Shown here: positions 1-7,715 of the stretch, piece by piece
Position numbering within the stretch: the first letter of the stretch is position 1
Layout of the letters: each line of letters starts with the position of its first letter
From: Methanobrevibacter sp.
GTDB lineage: Archaea > Methanobacteriota > Methanobacteria > Methanobacteriales > Methanobacteriaceae
Assembly: GCF_017468685.1 (NCBI RefSeq)
Contig: NZ_JAFUHT010000030.1
Location: forward strand, 1-64,000
Length of the DNA: 64,000 nucleotides
Direction: 5' to 3'
The notes under the pieces: generated by a model
Databases searched by the model: none
Told to the model about the DNA's origin: nothing
Seen by the model: only the letters and a program-made list of their open reading frames with translations
Program-made: the position numbers and the translations under genes

Positions 1-70
1 TCTTCATTCATTTTTATTTTTAATTTAAATCATCTGTTTTTATTAATATCTTGTTTTAAATATTTTTATC

Positions 71-1117
71 ATGTATGGTGAAGATTTAGTTTTAATTAGT
101 TCGTTTCATAGGTTTATGGGTCATTCCAGAAATTCCGTTAAGGCATATAATAGTGCATTTAACAAGTACAGGTCTTTTCACAATATGTCTTTGACATCTC
201 TTCTGGCGGAGGCAATCAAAGAGCAGGATGATCATGTTCCTCAAAATCGATTGAAGTTGTATGATCGTTTGATGGGTTTTAGACAGTTTTTGATTGACAA
301 TCACACTGGAAAAACCATATCTTCGAATTTGTCTAAAATCAAGACTTTTTATAAGTATAATCATGTGAAATTGCCGGTTATTCCTCCAATCAATACTAAA
401 AATATCCGTAAGAATCCTTGCATTTCATATGATGACCTGTTAACCAAATCTGAAATTAAAAAGGCTTTAAAGGTTGCTGATGATAATGTTGGCATGTGGA
501 TTTATGTCATGCTTTCAAGCGGATCATCCAGAAGTGAATCCAAAGGACTGACAAATAAAACATTTTATGAGGGTACATTCGAATACCATAAAAAGGACAG
601 TTTCAGGGATGCTTTGAGGTTTCTTTCAAAAAAGGATAATGTAGTTTGCACCTGTAGTTTGATTCGAAAAAAGACCGGCAGGCCATTTTATACTTTTCTT
701 GGTCCTGAAGCGGTGCAGTTCATCTCAAAAGTCAAACTAAAAAATAAGGATTTTAATTTGGATAATTCTTTGCTTGAGGGCAGTTTGGATTATGTTGGTC
801 GTAAGTTCCGTTTCATCAATGATTATCTGGATTTGGGTTATGCCGGTGGCTACAGACGGTTCCGTCCCCATATGCTTAGGAAGTTCAATGCAACATACCT
901 GAATCATGAAGGGGTTAAATCTGATCTGCTTGATATGGAAAGCGTTGACACTTTGCATGGAAGGGGCAAGGACTCGACAAGGGAGTCCTATTTTAAGGAC
1001 AATCCGAATGTTTTGAAATTATCATACATAAAGTGCATGAGCAATGTTTCACTTTATCATAAATACTCTTGGGAAATTGTTGGCGGTGAAGTTATCGTTT
1101 ACTCACAGAAACTGTAA
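71..1117 (+). CDS. Tyrosine recombinase / phage-type integrase
   Basis: This 348-residue protein has the layout of a tyrosine site-specific recombinase. An N-terminal core-binding-like helical part (about residues 1-100) precedes a catalytic domain. Candidate catalytic residues are R154 in SSGSSRSESKGL, H267 and R270 in RPHMLRK, H296 in LHGRG, and nucleophile Y307 in STRESYFK, in the correct order and spacing. The family cuts and rejoins DNA at short recombination sites. It lies immediately upstream of an ATPase/TOPRIM-like pair and a toxin-antitoxin module, which fits a mobile or formerly mobile segment. No att site could be identified. The start ATG has only an AT-rich sequence before it, so leaderless translation is likely. 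The sequence is divergent, so the host element cannot be named. Confidence 0.8.
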   Translation: MYGEDLVLISSFHRFMGHSRNSVKAYNSAFNKYRSFHNMSLTSLLAEAIKEQDDHVPQNRLKLYDRLMGFRQFLIDNHTGKTISSNLSKIKTFYKYNHVKLPVIPPINTKNIRKNPCISYDDLLTKSEIKKALKVADDNVGMWIYVMLSSGSSRSESKGLTNKTFYEGTFEYHKKDSFRDALRFLSKKDNVVCTCSLIRKKTGRPFYTFLGPEAVQFISKVKLKNKDFNLDNSLLEGSLDYVGRKFRFINDYLDLGYAGGYRRFRPHMLRKFNATYLNHEGVKSDLLDMESVDTLHGRGKDSTRESYFKDNPNVLKLSYIKCMSNVSLYHKYSWEIVGGEVIVYSQKL

Positions 1118-1335
1118 AGTAAATGAATATATAAATTGAAACTATTAATTTTAATTTAATCTCTTTTTATTTTTTTTAATAGTATTTTCTAATAATGGTT
1201 ATATTTTTGTAATTGATATACAGGAAAATATTGCTTTTGAGTGTGTAAAATTGTTTTCATTTGCAACTGAAATTATTTAAATGATAAGATTCAAATTGTT
1301 TAATTGATTGTTAAGATTATTATTTTCATTATTTT

Positions 1336-2565
1336 ATGGTTTTGATTGAAATGTATGTGTCTAAAATTAGAGTAAAAAATTTTAAAACATTTGATGATGT
1401 TTGTTTGGATTTAAATAAATTCAATGTTTTAATAGGAGCTTGTGGTTCTGGTAAAACAAATTTCATTCAAGTATTTGAATTGTTAAATGACATATCATAT
1501 GATTTTCATGATGCTATTAAAAAGCATGGTGGAGGATATGTGAAAAACTTTAATTTACTTGAAAACAATCTTGAATCCTGTATTGAAGTACAATTCTCAA
1601 ACATCAACAAATCAATCAATTTAGGTTCAAATAAAGACATTTTACTTTCATTTAACAATGTGGATTATGAAATATGTTTCAATTTTTACCATGACGAGTG
1701 CAATGTTGGAAATGAGATTGTCAAATTAACTTGCAATGTTGAATATGAAAATAAGCAAATTGAGGACAATGAAATCATTATCAAAAACAATAATGGAGAG
1801 ATTAAAGTTGAATTTCTAAATGATTTAGAGGATTTGGAAATATCTGAAATAATTCCAGATACTTTAGCAGATATTGTTTCACAAAACTTCAAAAAGGACA
1901 ATACTCCAATTATAAATTCAGCATTGGCCACAATACCTGTTAAATGGGGTGATTTTTTTAAAAACATTTCCTCTTATGATTTTGATCCGAAATTCTGCAA
2001 AAACATCAACACCACAGGCAATGAAAAGTTAACAAAATATGGTGGAAACCTACCAATCGTTTTAAAAAACATTTTAAATGATGAAAATCGCAAAAAAGAG
2101 TTTCTAATATACTACACCAACCTGCTGCCTTACATTAAAGAAGTGTCTGTTGAAAAAGTATTGGATGAGGAACGTATTTTCATGATTATTGAAAAGTATA
2201 ATGATGTTAAAATCCCTGCACCATTTATTTCAGATGGAACCAGCTCAATAATGGCAATTTTAATTGCACTTTACTTCCAAGACGGTGAAATCATATTGAT
2301 TGAAGAACCTGAAAGACATATTCATCCTTCACTAATTAATCAACTGATGTTGATGATGGAATCAGTAGACAAACAGGTAATCGTAACAACACACTCTCCG
2401 GAACTTTTAAAATACTCTGAATTAGAAGATATATTATTCATATCCCGTGATGACAATGGATTTTCAAACATTAAAAGAATCATTGATAGTGATGTTGTAA
2501 AACCGTTCATTGATGAGTTGGGTGTTGATAGTGTTTTCGTTAATGACTATTTGGGGCTTGAATAA
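1336..2565 (+). CDS. AAA ATPase of the OLD/ABC type, probable defence ATPase
   Basis: This 409-residue protein starts like SMC/RecF/OLD-type ATPases (KIRVKNFKTFDDV) and carries Walker A GACGSGKTN near residue 37. Its C-terminal ABC signature and Walker B region reads SDGTSSIMAILIAL followed by ILIEEPERHIHP, then an H-loop-like VIVTTHSPELL. It is therefore a dimerising ABC-type ATPase that probably acts with a partner nuclease. The next gene begins directly after its stop codon and encodes a TOPRIM-like protein, so the two probably form one operon and one complex. An internal ATG at 1351 is an equally good start by comparison with the family. Codon use is very A/T-rich, like other accessory genes here. 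Whether it is a phage-defence ATPase is inference from the pairing. Confidence 0.75.
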   Translation: MVLIEMYVSKIRVKNFKTFDDVCLDLNKFNVLIGACGSGKTNFIQVFELLNDISYDFHDAIKKHGGGYVKNFNLLENNLESCIEVQFSNINKSINLGSNKDILLSFNNVDYEICFNFYHDECNVGNEIVKLTCNVEYENKQIEDNEIIIKNNNGEIKVEFLNDLEDLEISEIIPDTLADIVSQNFKKDNTPIINSALATIPVKWGDFFKNISSYDFDPKFCKNINTTGNEKLTKYGGNLPIVLKNILNDENRKKEFLIYYTNLLPYIKEVSVEKVLDEERIFMIIEKYNDVKIPAPFISDGTSSIMAILIALYFQDGEIILIEEPERHIHPSLINQLMLMMESVDKQVIVTTHSPELLKYSELEDILFISRDDNGFSNIKRIIDSDVVKPFIDELGVDSVFVNDYLGLE

Positions 2566-3096
2566 ATGAAGAATCTTTTTGTATTTGTTGAAGGAAAAGA
2601 GGACATCATGTTTGTTAAAAATGTTTTATATAACATATTTATCAAACGTTCCATTAATATTATTCCAATACCTTATCAAAGAACAAGAAATCATGAGGTT
2701 AAAAATCATATTAAAGCATCTAAGGCGGGTAATCATGATTATGTCTTGTTAAGCGATATGGATAGTCATAAATATGAATGCATCACTTCCAGAAAAAATC
2801 AACGTATTAAGGAGGTGGATGGTGAAATTACTCCTGATAAGATTATAATTGTTGTTGAAGAGCTTGAAAGCTGGTGTTTGGCAGGTATTGATGAGAGTAT
2901 TGAGGAATATGCTGATTTTATCGTTCCTGAAAACACAGATAATATCACAAAGGAAGATTTTGATGAAATTCTTTCAAATACTTCATTTAATAAAAATAAA
3001 ATCTTTAATTATTTAAGCTTTAATTTTAATGTAGATTTGGCTGTCAAAAGAAATAAATCATTCAAATACTTCTTAGAAAAATATGATATAATCTAA
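2566..3096 (+). CDS. TOPRIM-like / DUF4276-like partner of the ATPase
   Basis: This 176-residue protein begins FVFVEGKEDIMFV and then has LLSDMDSHK, the Glu and Asp-x-Asp pattern of a TOPRIM metal site. A later VVEELESWCLAG resembles the conserved E-x-E-x-W segment of DUF4276-type proteins. Such domains are nucleases or nuclease-like partners of OLD/ABC ATPases. Its ATG abuts the stop codon of the ATPase gene with no gap, so translation is probably coupled. A strong hairpin followed by T residues ends the unit at 3095-3120. The exact family was not confirmed; DUF4435 or RloB-like proteins are alternatives. Confidence 0.6.
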   Translation: MKNLFVFVEGKEDIMFVKNVLYNIFIKRSINIIPIPYQRTRNHEVKNHIKASKAGNHDYVLLSDMDSHKYECITSRKNQRIKEVDGEITPDKIIIVVEELESWCLAGIDESIEEYADFIVPENTDNITKEDFDEILSNTSFNKNKIFNYLSFNFNVDLAVKRNKSFKYFLEKYDII

Positions 3097-3120
3097 AAAT
3101 AGTTGTTTTCTATTTTTTTT
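3095..3120 (+). terminator. Terminator of the ATPase/TOPRIM operon
   Basis: An eight-base stem (AAAAATAG at 3095-3102 and CTATTTTT at 3110-3117) encloses a seven-base loop and runs into a T tract. It begins at the stop codon of the upstream gene. Confidence 0.6.
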
Positions 3121-3166
3121 ATGTATTCATCTGTTTTTCAAAAAAAGGGGAATTGGGAAAAATTAT

Positions 3167-3399
3167 TTATTTCCCAATCATGCTTTTAAGGCTGTCAATG
3201 TCAAACTTAAGTCTGTCAAGTTCTAGCATCAGTTCGTTTTTCTCGTTTTCTATTTTGATAAATTCCGCTGATTTGACGTGGAGTTTTTTGACTTCAGTGT
3301 TGATGGTTACATCAAATAAATGTTCAATGTATGTGTATTTTAAATCTTCAGGGTTGATTATGAAGTATGCTTAATCAGTCTTGTTTTGGCATTACTCAT
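3167..3399 (-). pseudogene. Frameshifted small coiled-coil gene
   Basis: On the minus strand an ATG at 3399 opens MSNAKTRLIK and quickly meets a stop. One base out of frame, reading continues from about 3372 as AYFIINPEDLKYTYIE and then EVKKLHVKSAEF, ending in a coiled-coil-like stretch and GK-stop at 3167. Adding one base around 3371-3373 would give a continuous protein of about 77 residues. The gene is therefore either a frameshift pseudogene or contains a sequencing error. No function is recognised. Confidence 0.5.
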
Positions 3400-3630
3400 A
3401 ATAATTTTTTTTAATGAATGGGTTCATTTCTTATCTTAATATTGGTAACTGCTCATTTTTTAAGATTTATAAAACTTTTTCATAAAATTTGCTTTGGATG
3501 GTAAATTACTATTTGTATTACCAAAGGTACTGTAATTACTATTTTGACTGTCATTCATAATCAATTTCCACAGTCAAGTTGATAAGTTTATGGGAATTTT
3601 TTATAGGATTTATTTTTTCTTCATTTCGTA

Positions 3631-3702
3631 AGTAGGGTGGTATCACCAGTTTCCCGCACAAGGCATCGTATAGATGTCTTTGCTTATTTTTTCTTTTTTT
3701 TT
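3631..3702 (+). ncRNA. Structured 52-nt repeat, copy 1, with T tract
   Basis: The element 3631-3682 contains a first small hairpin (GGTG-gtat-CACC), a conserved TTTCCCGCACAAGG core, and a second hairpin with a GTATA loop. In the second hairpin CAAGGCATC pairs with GATGTCTTTG, leaving one bulged base. A T-rich tract follows to 3702. A second copy at 4547-4598 keeps the same fold with different but still pairing bases. It may be an elaborate terminator or a small RNA. Confidence 0.5.
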
Positions 3703-4003
3703 AATAATTTAAGTTTTATTTTATTGATATATTATTTTTAAGTATATTTATTCAAAATTATGTTTAATTTATCAGTTTTGTTTCTTTTAGGATATTTTTA
3801 TCAAGTTATTTTTTTTATTTTTGTGGTGTGTTTTTGTGTAAAATCGCACTTCCAAAAATTTCATTATTTTAGAAAATAATATTCTTAATTAGAATTTCTC
3901 TTAAGTTTTTCATTTCCAAGAATGATATTAAATATATTTAATTACAATAATTATAAATAATATATTCAATATAACTGGTGTATATAATTAACTTCAATGT
4001 ATT

Positions 4004-4008
4004 GGAGG
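4004..4008 (+). promoter_or_regulatory. Strong ribosome binding site of the antitoxin gene
   Basis: A perfect GGAGG lies seven bases before the ATG at 4016. It fixes that start codon over later in-frame methionines. Confidence 0.7.
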
Positions 4009-4015
4009 ATTCGCT

Positions 4016-4252
4016 ATGGCAATGAAAACAATTCGTGTAACTGAAGAAATTCATACAAAACTAGCTCACTTGGGTTTAAAATCCGAAACATACAATGATA
4101 TTATAGCTAGATTAATTGAGGTGTATGAAAGAATGTATTTTGATGAATTAAGTGATGAAGACGCAGATTACTATAATGAAAGGATTAGGCATTTTGAAAG
4201 CGGCGACTACAGCGGCACCAGAAAAGTTGATTTAAATGCCCTCAGAAAATAA
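4016..4252 (+). CDS. Antitoxin, VapB/CopG-like (DUF7557 type)
   Basis: This 78-residue protein begins MKTIRVTEEIHTKL, followed by SETYNDIIARLIEVYE. That is the ribbon-helix-helix-like start typical of archaeal COG1753 antitoxins. The acidic C-terminal part would wrap the toxin. It overlaps the toxin gene by 17 bases, the usual antitoxin-first arrangement, and has a strong Shine-Dalgarno sequence. Such antitoxins bind the toxin and repress their own promoter; autoregulation here is inferred. The pair is flanked by two copies of a structured repeat, which suggests that it moved in as a cassette. Confidence 0.8.
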   Translation: MAMKTIRVTEEIHTKLAHLGLKSETYNDIIARLIEVYERMYFDELSDEDADYYNERIRHFESGDYSGTRKVDLNALRK

Positions 4253-4538
4253 TTCTGAAGTGAATTATGAACTTTTTGAAGATAGAAAGGCAATTAAATT
4301 CATGGATAAAAATTCTGATGATGAAAAATTGATAAAGAGGATACATGGCAAATATTATCAATTGGCTGTTGACCCATATAAAGAGGCAGAAAGTTCATTT
4401 AAAAGCAGAAAATGTCCTAAATGTAAAAAAACAAGGGTGGGAGATTATAGGATTATATATTTCATCAATGAATCAACTAAAGAGGTTGAGATAATTGATA
4501 TTAGTCCTAGAAGGTCCATCTATAAAAAATGGAATTAA
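4236..4538 (+). CDS. RelE/ParE-superfamily toxin
   Basis: This 100-residue protein ends with VGDYRIIYFINE and VEIIDISPRRSIYKK, the C-terminal strand pattern of RelE-type mRNA interferases. It follows and overlaps the antitoxin gene. Unusually, a KCPKCKKTR segment sits just before the core GDYR motif, giving one CxxC pair that could bind metal or form a disulfide. It probably inhibits translation by cleaving mRNA at the ribosome when free of antitoxin. The exact subfamily is unproven. Alternative internal starts, for example at the Met near residue 23, cannot be excluded. Confidence 0.75.
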   Translation: MPSENNSEVNYELFEDRKAIKFMDKNSDDEKLIKRIHGKYYQLAVDPYKEAESSFKSRKCPKCKKTRVGDYRIIYFINESTKEVEIIDISPRRSIYKKWN

Positions 4539-4546
4539 TTTTTAAA

Positions 4547-4617
4547 AGTAGGGTGGTTCCACCCTTTTCCCGCACAAGGAATCGTATAGATTTCCTTGTT
4601 TCTTTTTTCTTTTTTTA
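4547..4617 (+). ncRNA. Structured 52-nt repeat, copy 2, with T tract
   Basis: The second copy spans 4547-4598, starting eight bases after the toxin stop codon. Hairpin 1 is GGGTGG-TT-CCACCC. Hairpin 2 pairs CAAGGAATC with GATTTCCTTG around a GTATA loop with the same single bulge as copy 1. Base changes relative to copy 1 preserve pairing. A T-rich tract follows, so it could end the toxin-antitoxin transcript. Confidence 0.55.
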
Positions 4618-5023
4618 AGGTATTATTTGGCACATGTTGTCTCATTGTTGAAAAAATGCCAAATGATTTTTTTAGACATATTTTTATATGTAAATACTCA
4701 TTTTTTAGGAATTATGAAACTTTTCATTTAAATTCTATTTTTTTAAGATTTATTTTGAATGGTAAATTTACTATTTACAAAATTACACCCAAAGTGAGAT
4801 TCATCCTCGACTTCTACAAAGTCGGTAGTTCAATTTTAAAAAATCACAAATTTTTAGTGTAGAATATTTCACAAATTTCCAAAAAGCATTAAAATCGAAT
4901 TAATCGCCATATTAACTACAAATTGATGGAATTAGCAATCCAATATTCATCACAAAAAAGCTAAATTATCTATCTTTTAGCAGTTGCTCTAAACTTAAAT
5001 ATTTTCAAAAACAATATATTACC
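4618..5023. other. Non-coding stretch downstream of the toxin gene
   Basis: About 400 AT-rich bases. An 88-codon open frame at 4596-4862 starts inside the structured repeat and lacks a ribosome binding site and coding-like composition, so it is not called. Part of the stretch (about 4690-4800) resembles 3450-3530 upstream of the toxin-antitoxin pair. Confidence 0.5.
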
Positions 5024-5446
5024 ATGAATTTCATGAATAGTGATGCAAACATTAAACAGTTTCAGTTGTTAAGGTTCATTAATGAAAACTCAAGTGACGA
5101 CCATGTCGTATCAAGCATTTCAATTGTGCTTCGCCGGGACAAAATCGAAGCTCCTTATTATATGGTATCAAAGATTAAACTCTCTTCATGTATTGACAGG
5201 CCGGAAAACGGACTTGTACATGCAATGGATCTTTTGAATCATCACAGAAGATATAATTTGGATGAAGACAAATACAATGAAATCAGGTCGTTGATTGTTG
5301 AGGATAGTGGCTCTGATTTGGTGAAAATCACTGAAAACGAAAATCAGCTTAAGATCGTTTTGATGTCCAGAAATGATGAGGAGTTCAATAATATTTTTAA
5401 TGCCTATGAGGCACTCTTTGATGCGATTGACAATTTAACTGACTAA
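5024..5446 (+). CDS. Hypothetical protein, first gene of the SseB/zinc-ribbon island
   Basis: This 140-residue soluble, acidic protein was not assigned to any family. It has no membrane segment, cysteine cluster or recognisable catalytic motif. The central part (SSISIVLRRDKIEAPYYMV) and the C-terminus (NAYEALFDAIDNLTD) look like a mixed alpha/beta fold ending in a helix. Its start follows an AT-rich promoter with no Shine-Dalgarno sequence, so it may be leaderless. It opens the plus-strand island and is followed 46 bases later by the coiled-coil/HTH gene. Confidence 0.6.
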   Translation: MNFMNSDANIKQFQLLRFINENSSDDHVVSSISIVLRRDKIEAPYYMVSKIKLSSCIDRPENGLVHAMDLLNHHRRYNLDEDKYNEIRSLIVEDSGSDLVKITENENQLKIVLMSRNDEEFNNIFNAYEALFDAIDNLTD

Positions 5447-5492
5447 AAGACTAGTTCAATATAAAACGAAAATTCATTATTGGAGAAATCAG

Positions 5493-6212
5493 ATGGACAA
5501 ATTAAAGTGTGCTTTAGATGAGCTGAACGCTTCTATTAGGGATTTGGAAAATCAGATAGAAAATGCAAGACTTGAAGCTGAAGGCAATATCGAACCCTTA
5601 AAGCATGAGCTAAATCAAATCCGTGAGGATAAGCGCAGATTTGCATCTCACAATGATTTTGAGTCTGTTCAGACCTGCAGAAGACGTGAAGACAATCTCA
5701 AATTCAAAATCGAAGCCCATTGGAATCATCACTCAATGCTTAAAGGGGAACTTGTCAAACTGAAAAATGAAAGAACTGATTTGGGAAATAAAATCCAGCT
5801 TAAAAAAGACCAGATTAAAAGAAATGAAGAGATTTTAGCTCAAATAAACATTGTCTTAACTAACTATAAAAAGACCCAAAATCTCAAGAAGGCTGCAATT
5901 GATTCTAAAATCGACCCTGAACATGTCAGCCAATGGTTTGAATGGGGCAAAAGCAATTTCAACGAAACATATTCATATTTCTACACACAAATACTTGAAA
6001 TAGATGATTACTTTAAAAACATGGAAGCCTTAAAGCTTAAAGGTCAGATGGACAGTGTCATTGAAGCATATAAAAGGACTAATTCGCTAAAGGAGGCTTC
6101 CAGAATCGCAGGTGTCAGTTACGATACAGTTCAGTACTGGCAGGAATGGGGATCAAGAGGCTTTGGTGAGGAAAACACTTATTTTTACCGGAAACTTGAA
6201 TCATTAAAATAA
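5493..6212 (+). CDS. Coiled-coil protein with two C-terminal HTH-like modules
   Basis: Residues 1 to about 125 of this 239-residue protein are charged heptad-like coiled coil (for example DELNASIRDLENQIENARLE). Two related modules follow, at about 125-178 and 190-239. Each has a helix, an A-x-x-A-G-V/I-like turn, a W-x-x-WG motif, and then a Phe/Tyr-rich helix (KAAIDSKIDPEHVSQWFEWG and EASRIAGVSYDTVQYWQEWG). They resemble the small helix-turn-helix of phage terminase small subunits and recur many times in the 868-residue protein encoded at 8319. A GGAG ribosome binding site precedes the ATG. DNA binding is inferred; no enzymatic motif is present. Confidence 0.65.
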   Translation: MDKLKCALDELNASIRDLENQIENARLEAEGNIEPLKHELNQIREDKRRFASHNDFESVQTCRRREDNLKFKIEAHWNHHSMLKGELVKLKNERTDLGNKIQLKKDQIKRNEEILAQINIVLTNYKKTQNLKKAAIDSKIDPEHVSQWFEWGKSNFNETYSYFYTQILEIDDYFKNMEALKLKGQMDSVIEAYKRTNSLKEASRIAGVSYDTVQYWQEWGSRGFGEENTYFYRKLESLK

Positions 6213-6269
6213 TCTTTTTTACTGTTTGTTAGTAGTTAAATATTTACCCTCAAAATACAAACTATACTT

Positions 6270-6974
6270 ATGGGATTGAAAGATTTTTTCACAAATTCTT
6301 CAAATGAAACCTATAGGCATAATATGGATTTGCTGGAGGATTATGATTTGATTAATCCTATGGGTTCTCCAAATAAACTATTTTTAAAATTCCTCAAATC
6401 AAAAGGCCTTGAAATCAAAGATGATGAAATAACAACCGATTTGATTGATGAATTTGAAGACTCTATTGATTCCATAAATCTTAAAATGGCTAAAAACCAA
6501 AGGGAAAAGGAACTGATTTTTAAAAACAGAGGTGTCTGGGTCAACATCAAAGAAGGTGACGAGTGGAGGGGAAGCGATTTGCTTTTAGACCATGATTCTC
6601 TTACAATCAAACTCACCGGTGATAAAATCATTTACCGGGACATAATAGACATTGAAATCGATGAGGGAAGCTGGTCGAAAAAAGCTTTTACAATAATCAC
6701 TGGAGATGACGAATACTCATTTGAAATCAACGAGGCAAAAGCAATACCGTTAAAGGAAATCATTGAGGATAATGTCTCAAATCAGACTCATGATGAAATC
6801 GATGACTTGCTGGAGCTTTATTCACTCTTTGATGAAGGTAAAATTTCATCCGAAGAGCTTGAAGTTAGAAAAGCACTGATTTACAGTGATGATAGGTACT
6901 GTACCAACTGCGGTGAAAAATTGGATTTCGATGCAGAGTTCTGCTCAAGCTGCGGCGAAAAGGTTGAGGATTAA
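6270..6974 (+). CDS. PH-like, SHOCT and zinc-ribbon protein
   Basis: In this 234-residue protein, the middle part (about 90-160, VWVNIKEGDEWRGSD to DEYSFEINEAK) reads like a bacterial PH-type beta domain. LLELYSLFDEGKISSEELE (about 178-200) matches the short SHOCT motif. The end carries a double-CxxC zinc ribbon (CTNCGEKLDFDAEFCSSCG). SHOCT segments are usually short oligomerisation tails next to other domains. No transmembrane helix is visible. The combination suggests a scaffold or sensor rather than an enzyme. It sits between the coiled-coil/HTH gene and the first SseB gene, all on the same strand. Confidence 0.65.
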   Translation: MGLKDFFTNSSNETYRHNMDLLEDYDLINPMGSPNKLFLKFLKSKGLEIKDDEITTDLIDEFEDSIDSINLKMAKNQREKELIFKNRGVWVNIKEGDEWRGSDLLLDHDSLTIKLTGDKIIYRDIIDIEIDEGSWSKKAFTIITGDDEYSFEINEAKAIPLKEIIEDNVSNQTHDEIDDLLELYSLFDEGKISSEELEVRKALIYSDDRYCTNCGEKLDFDAEFCSSCGEKVED

Positions 6975-7043
6975 ATCAAAAATTATATAAACAACCTGCC
7001 AACAATAATTATATTACCAAATATTTTTTAGGAGTTGATAACC

Positions 7044-7097
7044 ATGACCAGATTTGTAGTTAACCACTTAAGGAGTGTTGACTGTGATATGTGCTAG
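7044..7097 (+). CDS. Possible 17-codon upstream ORF overlapping the SseB start
   Basis: An ATG at 7044 with a GGAG sequence nine bases upstream opens a 17-residue peptide ending CDMC-stop at 7097, overlapping the start of the next gene in another frame. It could couple or attenuate translation of the SseB gene, or it could be chance. No homologue was recognised. Confidence 0.25.
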   Translation: MTRFVVNHLRSVDCDMC

Positions 7098-7551
7098 CTG
7101 TGGAGGTACTATACATGTCAATGAGTCCTGCAAAGATTGTGGCATTGAATTCAAGAGGATGCTAAACGATATAAGCCATGGTGAAATGAAGCGGCTTTTC
7201 AAAAGAATCGATGAAAACAACAGCCGAAATATTGATCTTGAAGCTTCGCTGATGGCATGTGAGCTTTTGAATTCTTCCCTGATACTTCCCGCATGCATTG
7301 AAAATGATAGATTGGGGATTGTGCAATTGCCGGGAATTAAAAACAGGAAATTCATTGCTGTTGTAACAGATATGGATGAGTTCAATAAGGGTTTTAAGTC
7401 ACTGACACCTCTTACAAACTCATGGCAGAGACTTCTTGACCTGCTCGATGATGATGTTGAAGGCTTTGTAATCAACCCATTTGGGGAATGCTGCTATTTG
7501 GGACGTGACTTTTTAAATCCGTATTTTGAGGTGAACAATGATAACCTGTAA
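7084..7551 (+). CDS. Zinc-ribbon SseB-domain protein (short form)
   Basis: The start is set to the GTG at 7084, because AGGAG at 7071-7075 lies eight bases before it and the protein then begins MICASCGG, like its neighbours. An N-terminal CxxC...CxxC ribbon (CASCGG, CKDCG) is followed by a single SseB-like domain. SseB hallmarks are LNSSLILPACIEN, FIAVVTDMDEFNKGF and EGFVINPFGECCYL. SseB (PF07179) is known from bacterial proteins of poorly understood function, including some near secretion loci. Three longer two-domain paralogues follow in the same island. The stop overlaps the start of the next small gene, indicating coupling. Confidence 0.65.
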   Translation: MICASCGGTIHVNESCKDCGIEFKRMLNDISHGEMKRLFKRIDENNSRNIDLEASLMACELLNSSLILPACIENDRLGIVQLPGIKNRKFIAVVTDMDEFNKGFKSLTPLTNSWQRLLDLLDDDVEGFVINPFGECCYLGRDFLNPYFEVNNDNL

Positions 7552-7705
7552 TGTTTGCGGACATCTCAACAGTCCCAACAGGGTGACATGTGAGGAATGC
7601 GGTTCAGACTTGTCAGACAGTCAGGATTTGGAAATTTATGATGATGATTTAAACTTTGATGAGACTGACGAGTTTGGATATGTCGAAGATGACTTTTTTG
7701 AATAG
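7538..7705 (+). CDS. Small zinc-ribbon protein, 55 aa
   Basis: The ATG at 7538 follows a GAGGTG ribosome binding site and overlaps the end of the SseB gene. The 55 residues begin with CNVCGHLNSPNRVTCEECG, a double-CxxC zinc ribbon, and continue as a very acidic Asp/Glu/Tyr-rich tail. It probably binds one zinc and another protein or nucleic acid. Position, RBS and cysteine spacing all support a real gene despite its size. Confidence 0.65.
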   Translation: MITCNVCGHLNSPNRVTCEECGSDLSDSQDLEIYDDDLNFDETDEFGYVEDDFFE

Positions 7706-7715
7706 AGGTAATAAT

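Larger units (their letters stand above)
3400..4015. other. Intergenic region before the toxin-antitoxin pair
   Basis: About 600 AT-rich bases without a convincing gene. The stretch holds the first copy of the 52-nt structured element (3631-3682). A block near 3450-3530 loosely resembles sequence near 4690-4800 downstream of the toxin gene. A TATA-like stretch near 3950-3965 lies upstream of the antitoxin gene. Confidence 0.6.

Noticed and set aside
3153-3374. 73-codon open frame on the plus strand
   Set aside because: It is the reverse of the frameshifted minus-strand coding fragment, which has better amino-acid composition.
4596-4862. 88-codon open frame after the toxin gene
   Set aside because: It starts inside the structured repeat, lacks a ribosome binding site and is rich in Phe/Ile/Lys as expected for AT-rich non-coding DNA.
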